A DNA stretch of 64,000 nucleotides from Pseudomonas sichuanensis (GTDB taxonomy: Bacteria; Pseudomonadota; Gammaproteobacteria; Pseudomonadales; Pseudomonadaceae). The number at the start of each line of letters is the position of its first letter. The stretch's first letter is position 1. The stretch lies in the NCBI RefSeq assembly GCF_003231305.1, contig NZ_QKVM01000006.1:62001-126000 (forward strand), given 5' to 3'. This document shows positions 18,792 to 29,768 of the stretch, one piece after another. The notes beneath the pieces are model-generated. The model had not been told where the DNA came from. It saw nothing but the letters and a program-made list of their open reading frames with translations, and searched no databases. The position numbers were made by a program, and so were the translations under genes.

Positions 18792-20468
18792 ATGAGCGAA
18801 AGCTTTGCAGAACTCTTTGAAGAAAGCCTGAAAACCCTCAATCTTCAGCCGGGTGCCATCATCACCGGTATCGTTGTCGACATCGACGGCGACTGGGTTA
18901 CCGTACACGCTGGCCTGAAGTCCGAGGGTGTCATCCCGCTCGAGCAGTTCTACAACGAAGCTGGCGAACTGACCATCAAGGTCGGTGACGAAGTTCACGT
19001 TGCGCTGGACGCGGTCGAAGACGGCTTCGGCGAAACCAAGCTGTCCCGTGAAAAAGCCAAGCGCGCCGAGTGCTGGATTGTTCTGGAAGCTGCTTTCGCT
19101 GCTGAAGAAGTGGTCAAGGGCGTTATCAACGGTAAGGTTAAAGGCGGCTTCACTGTCGACGTTAACGGCATCCGTGCGTTCCTGCCGGGCTCCCTGGTTG
19201 ATGTCCGCCCAGTGCGCGACACCACCCACCTCGAAGGCAAAGAGCTGGAATTCAAGGTCATCAAGCTGGACCAGAAGCGCAACAACGTTGTCGTTTCCCG
19301 TCGCAGCGTCCTGGAAGCCGAAAACAGCGCCGAGCGCGAAGCTCTGCTGGAATCGCTGCAGGAAGGCCAGCAGGTCAAAGGTATCGTCAAGAACCTCACC
19401 GACTACGGTGCGTTCGTTGACCTGGGCGGCGTCGATGGTCTGCTGCACATCACCGACATGGCCTGGAAGCGTATCAAGCACCCGTCCGAGATCGTCAACG
19501 TTGGTGACGAGATCGACGTCAAGGTCCTGAAGTACGATCGCGAGCGCAACCGCGTTTCGCTGGGTCTGAAGCAACTGGGTGAAGACCCATGGGTTGCTAT
19601 CAAAGCCCGTTACCCAGAGAGCACTCGCGTCACCGCTCGCGTTACCAACCTGACCGACTACGGCTGCTTCGCTGAGCTGGAAGAAGGCGTTGAAGGTCTG
19701 GTACACGTTTCCGAAATGGACTGGACCAACAAGAACATCCACCCGTCGAAAGTCGTTCAGGTTGGCGACGAAGTGGAAGTCATGGTTCTGGACATCGACG
19801 AAGAGCGTCGTCGTATCTCCCTGGGCATCAAGCAGTGCAAGTCCAACCCATGGGAAGACTTCTCCGGCCAGTTCAACAAGGGTGACAAGATCACCGGTAC
19901 CATCAAGTCGATCACCGACTTCGGTATCTTCATCGGCCTGGACGGCGGCATCGACGGTCTGGTTCACCTGTCCGACATCTCCTGGAACGAAGCTGGCGAA
20001 GAAGCCGTGCGTCGCTTCAAGAAGGGCGACGAGCTGGAAACCGTCATCCTGTCGGTTGACCCAGAGCGCGAGCGCATCTCCCTGGGCATCAAGCAGCTGG
20101 AAGACGATCCGTTCTCCAACTTCGTTTCGATCAACGACAAGGGCGCTATCGTCAAAGGTATCGTCAAGGAAGTTGACGCCAAGGGCGCTATCGTGACCCT
20201 GGCCGACGACATCGAAGCTACTCTGAAGGCTTCCGAAATCAGCCGTGACCGCGTTGAAGACGCTCGTAACGTGCTGAAGGAAGGCGAAGAGATCGAAGCC
20301 AAGATCATCAGCGTCGACCGCAAGTCCCGCGTCATCAGCCTGTCCATCAAATCGAAGGACGACGCTGAAGAGCGCGAAGCCATCCAGAGCCTGAAAAACG
20401 CTCCGGAAGCGGCTGCCGATACCACCATGGCTGCGCTGCTGCGCGAAGCAATGGCCAAGCAGAACTGA
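18792..20468 (+). CDS. rpsA: 30S ribosomal protein S1
   Basis: 558-residue protein with six S1 (OB-fold) repeats. The first two at the N-terminus anchor it to the ribosome; the later ones, spaced about 87 residues apart with recurrent LTDYG, FVDLGG and RISLGIKQ motifs, bind mRNA. It unwinds and positions leaders with weak Shine-Dalgarno sites. The start [13 protein letters not shown] at 18792 has AGGA seven bases upstream; a longer frame begins in the leader but is not conserved. Codon use is strongly biased, as expected of a highly expressed gene. A strong terminator follows. Confidence 0.98.
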   Translation: MSESFAELFEESLKTLNLQPGAIITGIVVDIDGDWVTVHAGLKSEGVIPLEQFYNEAGELTIKVGDEVHVALDAVEDGFGETKLSREKAKRAECWIVLEAAFAAEEVVKGVINGKVKGGFTVDVNGIRAFLPGSLVDVRPVRDTTHLEGKELEFKVIKLDQKRNNVVVSRRSVLEAENSAEREALLESLQEGQQVKGIVKNLTDYGAFVDLGGVDGLLHITDMAWKRIKHPSEIVNVGDEIDVKVLKYDRERNRVSLGLKQLGEDPWVAIKARYPESTRVTARVTNLTDYGCFAELEEGVEGLVHVSEMDWTNKNIHPSKVVQVGDEVEVMVLDIDEERRRISLGIKQCKSNPWEDFSGQFNKGDKITGTIKSITDFGIFIGLDGGIDGLVHLSDISWNEAGEEAVRRFKKGDELETVILSVDPERERISLGIKQLEDDPFSNFVSINDKGAIVKGIVKEVDAKGAIVTLADDIEATLKASEISRDRVEDARNVLKEGEEIEAKIISVDRKSRVISLSIKSKDDAEEREAIQSLKNAPEAAADTTMAALLREAMAKQN

Positions 20469-20486
20469 GTTCTGTTTGATCGGTAA

Positions 20487-20515
20487 GAAAAAGGGCGACT
20501 TCGGTCGCCCTTTTT
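20487..20515 (+). terminator. rho-independent terminator of rpsA
   Basis: Stem AAGGGCGAC/GTCGCCCTT (20491-20499 with 20504-20512) is capped by a UUCG tetraloop closed by C-G, preceded by A's and followed by five T's. A textbook intrinsic terminator. Confidence 0.92.
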
Positions 20516-20571
20516 CATGCCTGCAATTCAGCTGCACCCGCCCTGGGTTATCGGTAATCGCCGTTCAGTCG

Positions 20572-20647
20572 GTTTGTAGCCTTATCTTGAATTTTTTCTT
20601 TTAGTCAAGAACTACCCTGTTCAAATGTGCCGGGGCGTGCTACAAAC
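20572..20647. promoter_or_regulatory. inverted repeat upstream of ihfB
   Basis: A perfect 9-base inverted repeat, GTTTGTAGC at 20572-20580 and GCTACAAAC at 20639-20647, encloses an A/T-rich stretch containing a second short pair, CTTGA/TCAAG (20586-20590, 20605-20609). It may be a structured leader or an operator region for ihfB. A near-match to an IHF site (TAG-4-TTGATA) lies at 20664-20676, just before the gene, which would fit autoregulation. Confidence 0.35.
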
Positions 20648-20690
20648 TGATTAAGCAATGATCTAGCTGCTTGATAACGAAGGGAAAAAT

Positions 20691-20987
20691 ATGACGAAGT
20701 CGGAGCTGATCGAACGTATTGTCACCCATCAGGGGCTGCTCTCGTCCAAGGACGTCGAGTTGGCCATCAAGACCATGCTTGAGCAGATGTCGCAGTGCCT
20801 GGCGACCGGGGATCGCATCGAGATTCGCGGCTTTGGCAGCTTCTCTTTGCACTACCGCGCTCCGCGGGTAGGCCGCAATCCCAAGACCGGCCAGTCGGTC
20901 AGCCTCGAAGGCAAATTCGTGCCGCACTTCAAACCGGGCAAAGAGCTGCGGGATCGCGTCAATGAAGACGAGCACGAACCTATCTGA
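20691..20987 (+). CDS. ihfB: integration host factor subunit beta
   Basis: 98-residue HU/IHF-family DNA-bending protein; with IhfA it forms the sequence-specific IHF heterodimer. Diagnostic features are the N-terminal [19 protein letters not shown], the beta-arm RNPKTG with its intercalating proline, and [18 protein letters not shown] precedes the ATG. Its position after rpsA is conserved in Pseudomonas, and it marks the left border of the O-antigen locus. Confidence 0.97.
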
Positions 20988-21004
20988 ATGCAAGGAACCC
21001 TCTG

Positions 21005-21268
21005 ATGCGTAACCTTAAGCGCGCCTTGGTGGTGCTGTTCGTGCTGCTGCTGGCGGCGGTGGTCGTGTTCTTCGTGCTGGAGAACCAGCAGTCGGTGGCC
21101 CTGGTGTTATTCGGCTGGTCGGCGCCGGCGATGCCGGTTGCGGTGCTGGTGCTGGCTGCCCTGGTGCTCGGGCTGGCGGTGGGGCCGCTGCTCGGGGCTT
21201 ACGGTCTGATGCGCGGCAAGCGAAAGATCCGTGCATCTGTACGAAGGGAAATGCTTTCCGATAGCTGA
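21005..21268 (+). CDS. LapA-domain (DUF1049) inner-membrane protein
   Basis: Small protein of 87 residues with two hydrophobic helices (about 7-27 and 40-63) separated by LENQQSVALVLFGW, the typical LapA_dom signature; the cytoplasmic tail is basic. In E. coli the related LapA acts with LapB in controlling LpxC turnover and lipopolysaccharide assembly. Here lapB is not seen, so the role is inferred from family. It starts 17 bases after ihfB behind AAGGA, in one operon with it. Confidence 0.85.
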   Translation: MRNLKRALVVLFVLLLAAVVVFFVLENQQSVALVLFGWSAPAMPVAVLVLAALVLGLAVGPLLGAYGLMRGKRKIRASVRREMLSDS

Positions 21269-21369
21269 GACTTATCTCACAGCAGGCGTCGTGTTCGTGT
21301 TCTTTATGGCGTGTTGAAGGAGTGGATTAATGGGGCACTTCTTCCAAGGCTGCCGAAGGACTCAGCAGA

Positions 21370-22803
21370 ATGCCCTTTCCCTCGATCTCCCATCATGGCG
21401 GTACCCGCGGGGTAACCGGCTCCTGTCATCGGCTTCATCTCGATCCTGTCACCAGCCTGCTGATTGATTGTGGGCTGGAGCAAGGGTTGGAGGTCGCACC
21501 TGGGGTGCGTGCCGCCACGCTCGGCTTCGATGTCTCCGGCATCCAGGCCTTGATCGTTACCCACGTTCATCTTGATCACGTCGGTCGCATACCCGCCCTT
21601 TTTGCGGCAGGCTTTCGTGGCCCCATCTATTGCAGTGAGCCGTCGGCGAGATTGTTACCGATCGTCCTGGAGGACGCGTACAGGCTTGGGGTCAGCAATG
21701 AGCCTGGGCAGGTGGCTCGGTACGTGGCATTTCTGCAGCAGCATATTGTCCCGGTGCCGTTCGAGCGCTGGCAGGTGGTCATCGAGCGTCCGGCTCTGTG
21801 TTGCAGTATCCGGCTTCAGCGGGCGGGGCATCTGCTTGGCTCGGCGTATATCGAATGCGAGGTGGAGCTGGATGGCAGCAGTACTCGAGTCGTCTTCTCG
21901 GGTGATCTGGGGGCCTGCGGCAATCCATTGTTGCGCCCGTTGCTGCCGCCCGAGCGCGCCGATGTACTGGTGCTGGAAAGTACCTATGGCGATCGCCTGC
22001 ATCCGGACCGCAGTGGGCGGCGTCAGCAGCTGGAAGCGGCTATTGACCGTGCCTTGATTGATCAAGGTACGATCCTGATCCCTGCTTTCAGTCTTGGCAG
22101 GACTCAGGAGTTGCTCTATGAGCTGGAGGATTTACTCCATCATAAGAATCTGTTGAACAAGCCGGCCGGCGAGGTCGCTGGTGACTTCCCTGACTGGGCC
22201 CATCTGCCTGTGATTCTCGACTCTCCGCAGGCTCAGCGGGTTACCCGTGTGTACAGAGAATTGCATCAATTCTGGCGTTCCGAGGCCAGGGAGCGCTTGG
22301 TTCAGGGGCGTGATCCACTGGGGTTTCGCCAGCTCGTTACGGTCGACACCCATGCCCGGCATCAACAGGTCGTCAACTACCTCAAAAGCACCGGCCGCCC
22401 GGCCATCGTGATCGCGGGCAATGGCATGTGCTCGGGTGGGCGGATTGTCGGTTATCTCAAGGCCATGTTGGCTGATCCGCGACATGAGGTGATGTTCGTG
22501 GGGTATCAGGCCAAGGGCACGCCGGGAGCCGTGATTCAGGCAAGCGAGGGGGCTGGAGGGTTTGTCCAGATCGATCTGGATGGGCGGATGTATGAGATTC
22601 GGGCCAAGGTGATGACGCTGGGTGGTTACTCGGGGCATGCAGACCAGGCGGGGTTGGTGCGCTTTGCCATGGGGCAGAAAGAGCCCTGCCGCAGGGTGGT
22701 GCTGGTGCATGGTGAGAAGGCTGCAAAGCAGGCGCTTGCGCAGGTCATGAGACGCAAGTACCAGCAGTTGGGTCATGAGCTGGATATCACTATTGCTGAA
22801 TAG
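21370..22803 (+). CDS. metallo-beta-lactamase/beta-CASP ribonuclease-like protein
   Basis: 477-residue MBL-fold protein with an inserted beta-CASP domain, the architecture of RNA-processing nucleases (CPSF73/RNase J/YsH1-like). The zinc motif H65-V-H67-L-D69-H70 is intact; GHLLGSA, FSGDLG and LESTYGDR follow; beta-CASP residues include IPAFSLGRTQE and VIAGNGMCSGGR; the C-terminal SGHADQ and VLVHGE complete the active site. It probably cleaves RNA in the cytoplasm, target unknown. The gene is clearly less GC-biased at third positions than its left neighbours and starts where the O-antigen locus begins. GAAGGA lies before the ATG. Confidence 0.85.
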   Translation: MPFPSISHHGGTRGVTGSCHRLHLDPVTSLLIDCGLEQGLEVAPGVRAATLGFDVSGIQALIVTHVHLDHVGRIPALFAAGFRGPIYCSEPSARLLPIVLEDAYRLGVSNEPGQVARYVAFLQQHIVPVPFERWQVVIERPALCCSIRLQRAGHLLGSAYIECEVELDGSSTRVVFSGDLGACGNPLLRPLLPPERADVLVLESTYGDRLHPDRSGRRQQLEAAIDRALIDQGTILIPAFSLGRTQELLYELEDLLHHKNLLNKPAGEVAGDFPDWAHLPVILDSPQAQRVTRVYRELHQFWRSEARERLVQGRDPLGFRQLVTVDTHARHQQVVNYLKSTGRPAIVIAGNGMCSGGRIVGYLKAMLADPRHEVMFVGYQAKGTPGAVIQASEGAGGFVQIDLDGRMYEIRAKVMTLGGYSGHADQAGLVRFAMGQKEPCRRVVLVHGEKAAKQALAQVMRRKYQQLGHELDITIAE

Positions 22804-23244
22804 CGCAGACTTGGGTTCCGGTTGCCGGAAGTGTTGCAGTACCTTGCTCTGGCTAGCGCTGATGTATTGGCTGTTGATCTTGCGAAGGGAGTGAGTCTTG
22901 GGTTGGAGTTGCCCTTCCATGTCGAGCTTTATACTTAGGGTGCTACTTAATTCTGTTAGTGTTTCCATTTGTGGGGTACGGGTGATTTGAGAATTAGGTA
23001 TCCGCGTCGAGAGCGTTGTTGTTACTGAATCTCATTCGTTTTTGATGCTTGCTGACTTCGCCGAGTGGCGGTGCCGCTTGCCTCCAGGGCTCTGCTGCTG
23101 GTCGGTCCATTCCTCGGGTAGGGGTGGCCAGGGCTATGCTACCGGGCTTCGATCCTTTATTATCCGCGGGTTAACAGGAACTGTGTCCGGGCTGATGCCT
23201 GGGCCTGAGCAGCAAAAGTACAAGCTGTATTATCGGAGCCATGC
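22804..23244. other. 441-base gap before wbpA, no gene seen
   Basis: A/T-richer than the flanking coding DNA. No convincing open frame, REP, tRNA or JUMPStart/ops element was found. A weak promoter-like pair TTGCCC (22909) and TATACT (22930) has only 15 bases between hexamers. The region probably holds the main promoter of the O-antigen operon. Confidence 0.5.
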
Positions 23245-24558
23245 ATGTTTGATCAGACCCAAACCAGTATTAACAGATTCAAAAGCAAGGAAGCCATCAT
23301 CGGTATTGTGGGTCTGGGGTATGTTGGCCTTCCGTTGATGTTGCGTTATAACGCCATCGGTTTTCGTGTATTGGGTATCGATATCGATACCGTTAAAGTT
23401 GATATGCTCAATGCCGGCCAAAGTTATATTGAACATATTTCTCAAAGCAGTGTTGCCCATGCGCGCACCACCGGTTTTGAGGCAACTGCCGATTTTCGCC
23501 GCGTCAGTGAGTGCGATGCACTGATCCTCTGTGTACCGACCCCGCTGAACAAATATCGCGAGCCGGACATGAGCTTCGTGATCGATACCACCAATGCGAT
23601 CAAGCCCTACCTGCGTGCCGGGCAAGTGGTATCCCTGGAGAGCACGACCTACCCAGGGACGACCGAAGAAGAGTTGCTGCCGCGGGTACAAGAGGGCGGT
23701 CTGAAAGTGGGCGAGGACATCTTCCTGGTCTACTCCCCTGAGCGCGAAGATCCGGGCAACCCCAACTTCGAGACCCGCACCATTCCCAAGGTCATCGGCG
23801 GGCATACTCCGAACTGCTTGAGCGTGGGCGTTGCCCTGTACGAGCAGGCTATCGACCAGGTCGTGCAGGTCAGTTCGACCAAGGCGGCTGAGCTCACCAA
23901 GCTGCTGGAGAACATTCACCGCGCCGTCAACATTGGCCTGGTCAATGAAATGAAGATCGTCGCCGACCGCATGGGTATCGATATCTTCGAGGTGGTCGAT
24001 GCCGCCGCCACCAAACCGTTCGGCTTCACTGCCTATTACCCTGGCCCGGGCCTGGGTGGCCACTGCATCCCGATCGACCCGTTCTACCTGACCTGGAAGG
24101 CCCGTGAATATGGCCTGCACACCCGCTTCATCGAGCTGTCGGGTGAAATCAACCAGGCCATGCCGGAATACGTGGTCGGCAAGCTGGTGAGCGGCCTCAA
24201 CGACCAGGGCAAGGCGCTCAAGGGCAGCCGCGTGCTGGTACTGGGCATCGCCTACAAGAAGAACGTCGACGATATGCGCGAGTCGCCCTCGGTCGAAATC
24301 ATGGAGCTGCTGGAAGAGCGCGGCGCCGTGGTGGCCTACAGCGACCCGCATGTACCGACCTTCCCGGAAATGCGCGAGCACCACTTCGACCTTTCCAGCG
24401 AGCCGCTGACGGCCGAGAACCTGGCATCGTTCGATGCGGTGGTGCTGGCAACCGATCACGACAAGTTCGACTATGCCCTGATCGAGTCCAAGTCCCGCTT
24501 GCTCATCGACAGCCGTGGCAAGTACCGCACCCCGGCGGCCAATATCATCAAGGCCTAA
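23245..24558 (+). CDS. wbpA: UDP-N-acetylglucosamine 6-dehydrogenase
   Basis: Oxidises UDP-GlcNAc to UDP-GlcNAcA with NAD+, the first step towards UDP-GlcNAc(3NAc)A. The nucleotide-sugar dehydrogenase fold is clear: Rossmann motif [11 protein letters not shown] near 19-29, [23 protein letters not shown], a central [16 protein letters not shown] helix, and the catalytic Cys274 in GGHCIPIDP. Length (437 aa) matches P. aeruginosa WbpA (436). It leads wbpB, wbpD and wbpE, the same pathway order as in P. aeruginosa. Confidence 0.95.
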   Translation: MFDQTQTSINRFKSKEAIIGIVGLGYVGLPLMLRYNAIGFRVLGIDIDTVKVDMLNAGQSYIEHISQSSVAHARTTGFEATADFRRVSECDALILCVPTPLNKYREPDMSFVIDTTNAIKPYLRAGQVVSLESTTYPGTTEEELLPRVQEGGLKVGEDIFLVYSPEREDPGNPNFETRTIPKVIGGHTPNCLSVGVALYEQAIDQVVQVSSTKAAELTKLLENIHRAVNIGLVNEMKIVADRMGIDIFEVVDAAATKPFGFTAYYPGPGLGGHCIPIDPFYLTWKAREYGLHTRFIELSGEINQAMPEYVVGKLVSGLNDQGKALKGSRVLVLGIAYKKNVDDMRESPSVEIMELLEERGAVVAYSDPHVPTFPEMREHHFDLSSEPLTAENLASFDAVVLATDHDKFDYALIESKSRLLIDSRGKYRTPAANIIKA

Positions 24559-24563
24559 TCTGA

Positions 24564-25577
<1,014 letters not shown>

Positions 25578-25579
25578 TC

Positions 25580-26167
25580 ATGAGTTACTTCCAGCACCCC
25601 AGTGCCATCGTCGATGACGGTGCGCAGGTCGGCGACGGCTCGCGTATCTGGCACTTCGTTCACGTCTGTGGCGGCGCCCGCATCGGTGCGGGCGTTTCGC
25701 TCGGGCAGAACGTGTTCGTCGGCAACAAGGTCGTGATCGGTGACAACTGCAAGGTCCAGAACAACGTGTCGGTCTACGATAACGTCACTTTGGAAGAGGG
25801 CGTGTTCTGCGGCCCAAGCATGGTCTTCACCAATGTCTACAATCCTCGTTCGCTGGTCGAGCGCAAGGATCAGTACCGCGATACGCGGGTGAAGAAGGGC
25901 GCCACCCTGGGTGCGAACTGCACCATCGTCTGTGGTGTCACCATCGGCGAGTTCGCCTTCGTGGGAGCTGGCGCGGTGATCAACAAGAATGTGCCGGCCT
26001 ACGCTCTGATGGTCGGCGTACCTGCTCGCCAGATCGGCTGGATGAGCGAATTCGGCGAGCAGCTGGAACTGCCCCTGGTGGGCGAGGGCAGCGCGCTGTG
26101 TATTCACACGGGCGCCCGCTATGTTCTGCAAGCCGGCATCTTGAGCAAGGAAGCGTGCAATGATTGA
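25580..26167 (+). CDS. wbpD: UDP-2-acetamido-3-amino-glucuronate N-acetyltransferase
   Basis: Left-handed beta-helix hexapeptide-repeat acetyltransferase (195 residues) that acetylates the 3-amino group using acetyl-CoA, completing UDP-GlcNAc(3NAc)A. Hexapeptide repeats run from about residue 8 to 150 ([37 protein letters not shown]). The ATG at 25580 is used rather than the TTG at 25574. Its last eight bases overlap wbpE. Confidence 0.93.
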   Translation: MSYFQHPSAIVDDGAQVGDGSRIWHFVHVCGGARIGAGVSLGQNVFVGNKVVIGDNCKVQNNVSVYDNVTLEEGVFCGPSMVFTNVYNPRSLVERKDQYRDTRVKKGATLGANCTIVCGVTIGEFAFVGAGAVINKNVPAYALMVGVPARQIGWMSEFGEQLELPLVGEGSALCIHTGARYVLQAGILSKEACND

Positions 26168-27239
26168 GTTCATCGACCTGAAAACCCAGCAAGCGCTGCT
26201 TCGCGACAAGATCGATGCAGGCATCGCGCGCGTGCTGGAACACGGCCAGTACATCCTCGGCCCTGAAGTGGCCGAGCTGGAAGAAAAGCTCGCCGCATTC
26301 GTTGGGGCGAAATACTGCATCAGCGTTGCCAATGGCACCGATGCCTTGCAGATTGCACAAATGGCCTTGGGCATCGGGCCTGGCGACGAGGTCATCACGC
26401 CGGGCTTCACCTACATCGCCACGGCCGAAACCGTAGCGCTGCTGGGTGCCAAGCCGGTGTACGTGGACGTCGATCCGCGCACCTACAACCTCGATCCGCA
26501 GCTGCTCGAGGCTGCGATTACCCCGCGCACCAAAGCGATCATCCCGGTTTCGCTGTATGGTCAGTGCGCTGATTTCGATGCCATCAATGCAATCGCCGCC
26601 AAGCATGGGATCGCGGTTATCGAAGATGCGGCGCAGAGCTTTGGTGCGACCTACAATGGCAAGCGGTCCTGTAACCTGACCACTATCTCCTGCACCAGCT
26701 TCTTCCCGAGTAAGCCTTTGGGTTGCTATGGCGACGGTGGTGCCATCTTCACCAATGATGACGAACTGGCGAAGGTGATGCGGCAGGTTGCTCGCCATGG
26801 GCAAGATCGCCGCTACCATCACATCCGCGTTGGGGTGAATAGCCGATTGGATACGTTGCAGGCCGCTATCCTGTTACCCAAGTTGGAGATCTTCGAGCGA
26901 GAGCTTGAGCAGCGCCAGCAGGTGGCTCAACAGTATCAGCAGTTGCTTGAAGCGGCCGGGATCGCTGCGCCTTTCGTGGCGCCGGGAAATACCAGCGCCT
27001 GGGCGCAATACACTGTTCAGGTCAATGCGCGTGATGCGGTCCAGGAAATCTTGAAGGCTGCCGGCATTCCAACTGCCGTGCACTACCCGATTCCCCTGAA
27101 CAAACAACCGGCTGTGGCTGATCCTCAGGCACACCTGCCGGTTGGTGATGCGATTGCCCAGCGCGTCATGAGTTTGCCTATGCATCCCTATATGGCTATT
27201 GCTGATCAGGAAAAAATCGTGGCAACTCTGGCACGATGA
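26160..27239 (+). CDS. wbpE: UDP-3-oxo-GlcNAcA aminotransferase
   Basis: PLP-dependent DegT-family sugar aminotransferase (359 residues) that puts an amino group on C3 of the oxidised sugar, with glutamate as donor. The PLP lysine is Lys185 in [14 protein letters not shown], the same position as in P. aeruginosa Wbp[12 protein letters not shown] and EDAAQSFGA bind the cofactor. Together wbpA-B-D-E are a complete route to UDP-GlcNAc(3NAc)A. The gene overlaps wbpD and the following flippase gene by a few bases. Confidence 0.95.
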   Translation: MIEFIDLKTQQALLRDKIDAGIARVLEHGQYILGPEVAELEEKLAAFVGAKYCISVANGTDALQIAQMALGIGPGDEVITPGFTYIATAETVALLGAKPVYVDVDPRTYNLDPQLLEAAITPRTKAIIPVSLYGQCADFDAINAIAAKHGIAVIEDAAQSFGATYNGKRSCNLTTISCTSFFPSKPLGCYGDGGAIFTNDDELAKVMRQVARHGQDRRYHHIRVGVNSRLDTLQAAILLPKLEIFERELEQRQQVAQQYQQLLEAAGIAAPFVAPGNTSAWAQYTVQVNARDAVQEILKAAGIPTAVHYPIPLNKQPAVADPQAHLPVGDAIAQRVMSLPMHPYMAIADQEKIVATLAR

Positions 27240-28540
27240 TCATGCGCGCCCTTCGCGGGATGTTCAGCCGGTTTCTGCCCCAAAGCAATTTCGCCAAAAG
27301 CGTGATGACGCTGATGACAGGGACCGGCCTAGCGCAATTGTTGCCGATTGCGTTGTCACCGATTCTGACGCGGCTTTTCACGCCGCAGGAATTCGGCGTG
27401 TTCGCCTTGTATGGCTCGATTTGCGCAATTCTGGCGGTACTTGTCACGGGCAAGTACGAGCTGGCCATTGTCGTTCCCAGGCATGATAGCGAGGCCATCA
27501 ATCTTGTCGCGGTGACCATTGTTTCGAGTATGGCGGTTAGCCTGATCCTGCTGGGTGTGGTTCTGGCCTGGGATGGGCCTATCGTCAAGTTGCTCGGGCA
27601 CCCCGAAGTTCAGTCTTGGCTCTATCTGGTTCCCTTTGCCACCTTGATTCTCGGTTGCTATTACGCCCTGAACTTCTGGGCCAATCGTCGCTCGCGCTAT
27701 AAGAGCATGGCGATCAGCCGGGTTGTGCAGAGCGGCGCCAGCAGTGCCATGCAATTGGCGGCAGGGGTGTCCAGGATTGGGCTTTTGGGTTTGATCCTGG
27801 GGCAACTGCTCGGGCAGTTGTTATCGACCCTTTACCTCGCCAAATCGCTGCCGCGTGATGAGCGCAACCTGTTTCGGCGAATCAGCATAAAGCGCATGAA
27901 GTGTGTTGCGCGCAGGCATATTGGGTACCCCAAATTCATGGTGCCAGGCCAGGCAATGAGTGTAGGGGCTACCGAGATGCCGTTGCTGTTGCTCACCGTA
28001 TTTTTCGGTGCAGGCGTTGCTGGTTTCTATTCGTTAGCGCAACGGGTCATGGCGGCCCCATTGAGCCTGGTTGCCAACGCTATTGGGGATGTTTATCGCC
28101 AGCGAGCGGCGGGTCACTATGCCAGCAAGGGTGAGTGCCTGGACATCTTCCTTGGCTCCTTCAAGCGCCTGGTGCTGTTTGCCTTCCTACCCATGCTGCC
28201 GGTGCTGCTGTTCGGCCCCTGGTTGTTCGCATTTGTATTTGGTGATGCCTGGCGCGCAGCGGGTGAAATTGCATCGCTGCTGTCTGTTCTGGTGTTTTTC
28301 CAGACGCTGTCTTCGCCATTGAGCAGTACCGTATTACTGCCGGGTTGGTTGCACTTGGATTCAATCTGGCAGTTCGCGCGGTTATGTGCGGCAGGCTTGG
28401 TTTTTTATCTCTGCGATCACTTGGGCGTGGATTACCAGGTAGCAATCATTGCCCATGTGTCCGCTTTTTCCTGCCTGTACCTGATTCATTCTTATTTTCA
28501 GTACCGTGCGGCCCGAGGCGGGGCTATCGCACGGCGCTAA
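27236..28540 (+). CDS. wzx: O-antigen unit flippase (Wzx family)
   Basis: Polytopic MATE/MVF-like protein (434 residues, about 12 predicted helices) of the polysaccharide-biosynthesis family that turns lipid-linked O-units across the inner membrane. The N-terminal GTGLAQLLPIALSPILTRL and PQEFGVFALYGS, followed by regular hydrophobic helices with basic loops, are typical. From here to wzy the DNA is clearly more A/T-rich than the flanks. Two ATGs (27236, 27242) are possible; the first overlaps the wbpE stop by four bases. Confidence 0.88.
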   Translation: MIMRALRGMFSRFLPQSNFAKSVMTLMTGTGLAQLLPIALSPILTRLFTPQEFGVFALYGSICAILAVLVTGKYELAIVVPRHDSEAINLVAVTIVSSMAVSLILLGVVLAWDGPIVKLLGHPEVQSWLYLVPFATLILGCYYALNFWANRRSRYKSMAISRVVQSGASSAMQLAAGVSRIGLLGLILGQLLGQLLSTLYLAKSLPRDERNLFRRISIKRMKCVARRHIGYPKFMVPGQAMSVGATEMPLLLLTVFFGAGVAGFYSLAQRVMAAPLSLVANAIGDVYRQRAAGHYASKGECLDIFLGSFKRLVLFAFLPMLPVLLFGPWLFAFVFGDAWRAAGEIASLLSVLVFFQTLSSPLSSTVLLPGWLHLDSIWQFARLCAAGLVFYLCDHLGVDYQVAIIAHVSAFSCLYLIHSYFQYRAARGGAIARR

Positions 28541-28613
28541 TACGAAGGCGACTGACCTGACTTCTGTCAGCACCGTTCGCCCTGATGGATTAAGTTAAAG
28601 AAGTCAACTATCT

Positions 28614-29768
28614 ATGATCAAACGTACCTTCTTCTTTCTGTTCTTGGGCCTGGCAGGTTGTAACGACACTGCGCCAGAGGCCAGGCCCGTGGATGGGGAT
28701 CAGATCCTGCGCAAAGTGATGCTCAGTATCGATCATGATCATCCCGGCCGTGGCCTGGCGGATTACCCCTCGGACGAGCCCGCCGATGTGCCAAAAAGTT
28801 ATGCACTGATTCTGTTGGGGGCTATCGAAGAGGCGAGGGCGGGGCATCTCAAGGAGGTGAACGCGCTCGGTGTCAAAGCGGGCAACTGGCTCATCGAGAA
28901 TGCGGACGCCAATGCCGATGGCATTATGGGATGGGGGGTTCCAATTGCCTGGGATGCCTACGGAGACGGCTCCGTCAACCCGGAAAATACCGAATACGCC
29001 ATCTCGACTGCGATTGCCGTAGACGCCTTGCTTGGCTGGGCGCAGTACGTAGACGACAAAAAGAAGGCAGAGATTTTGGCCTTGGTCGAGCAGGCGCTGA
29101 AGCCTTACCTGCCAGTGGAAATGCGTACACCGGCAGGGCTGTTGCCGTATTCCCTACTGGTTAATGACCGAAAATACGATACCTTCAATTCTGCCGTTTA
29201 CTTGGCTGGACAGATGCAGCGCTTTGCAGAAATCACCCCGAATGGTGAACTGAAAGAAGCACTGCAGTCGGCTGCTGACGCCACCATGTTGGCGCTGGTT
29301 CGAAACAAGAAGATCGCCGAGGGAAGCGGTTCATGGTATTGGAACTATTCCATTCAGGAAGACAACCCGAATGACCTCCCGCATGCGGGGTACATCATCG
29401 AAGGTATCTTGACCTACATGGATAGCCAGGGGCGGCTGTCAGCGAGTTTCGATCGCCAGAAAGTTTTCCAGCACCTGATGGACTTCTTTGGCAAGGATGG
29501 GAAAGTCCGCGGGTGGCCGGCATTCCGCCCAGAAATCACCACGGCAGCACGCTTGTACGATTTGAGTATCGCCTCGCAGTTGATGTGCCGATTCAAGGAC
29601 CCTGCCGCGGGCAATTACTTCCTGGGTGAGGTTGAGCGCTACGAAGGACCTGAGGGCGGATACCTGAAGTATCCACGTGGGACCGCAGGGAACAGGCAGG
29701 TGGCTGAGTATGAGTCCTACCTGTACCGAGCGTTGAAGGCGTGTGGGTTCAGTGAAAATGCGCAATAA
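28614..29768 (+). CDS. predicted periplasmic lipoprotein, alpha-toroid-like, unknown function
   Basis: 384 residues with a lipoprotein signal: basic N-terminus, hydrophobic core and lipobox LAGC with Cys16. Asp does not occupy the +2 position (Asn does), so outer-membrane sorting is plausible. The mature part is helical with repeated motifs typical of alpha/alpha toroids of polysaccharide lyases, epimerases or cyclases: NTEYAISTAIAVDALLGW, SWYWNYS followed by LPHAGYIIEGILTY. No enzyme family is recognised. It lies between wzx and wzy and its end overlaps the next gene, so the two products probably work together on the polymer or lipid-linked unit in the periplasm. Confidence 0.7.
   Translation: MIKRTFFFLFLGLAGCNDTAPEARPVDGDQILRKVMLSIDHDHPGRGLADYPSDEPADVPKSYALILLGAIEEARAGHLKEVNALGVKAGNWLIENADANADGIMGWGVPIAWDAYGDGSVNPENTEYAISTAIAVDALLGWAQYVDDKKKAEILALVEQALKPYLPVEMRTPAGLLPYSLLVNDRKYDTFNSAVYLAGQMQRFAEITPNGELKEALQSAADATMLALVRNKKIAEGSGSWYWNYSIQEDNPNDLPHAGYIIEGILTYMDSQGRLSASFDRQKVFQHLMDFFGKDGKVRGWPAFRPEITTAARLYDLSIASQLMCRFKDPAAGNYFLGEVERYEGPEGGYLKYPRGTAGNRQVAEYESYLYRALKACGFSENAQ

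Noticed and set aside
18753..20537. 594-codon open frame opposite rpsA
   Set aside because: Shadow caused by the biased codon use of rpsA; begins inside the terminator.
22804..23244. JUMPStart/ops antitermination element
   Set aside because: No GGCGGTAGC-type core was found; fragments such as GGCTATGCTACCGGG do not match.
23042..23338. Small open frame in the gap before wbpA
   Set aside because: Overlaps the wbpA start out of frame, has no ribosome site and no recognisable motif.
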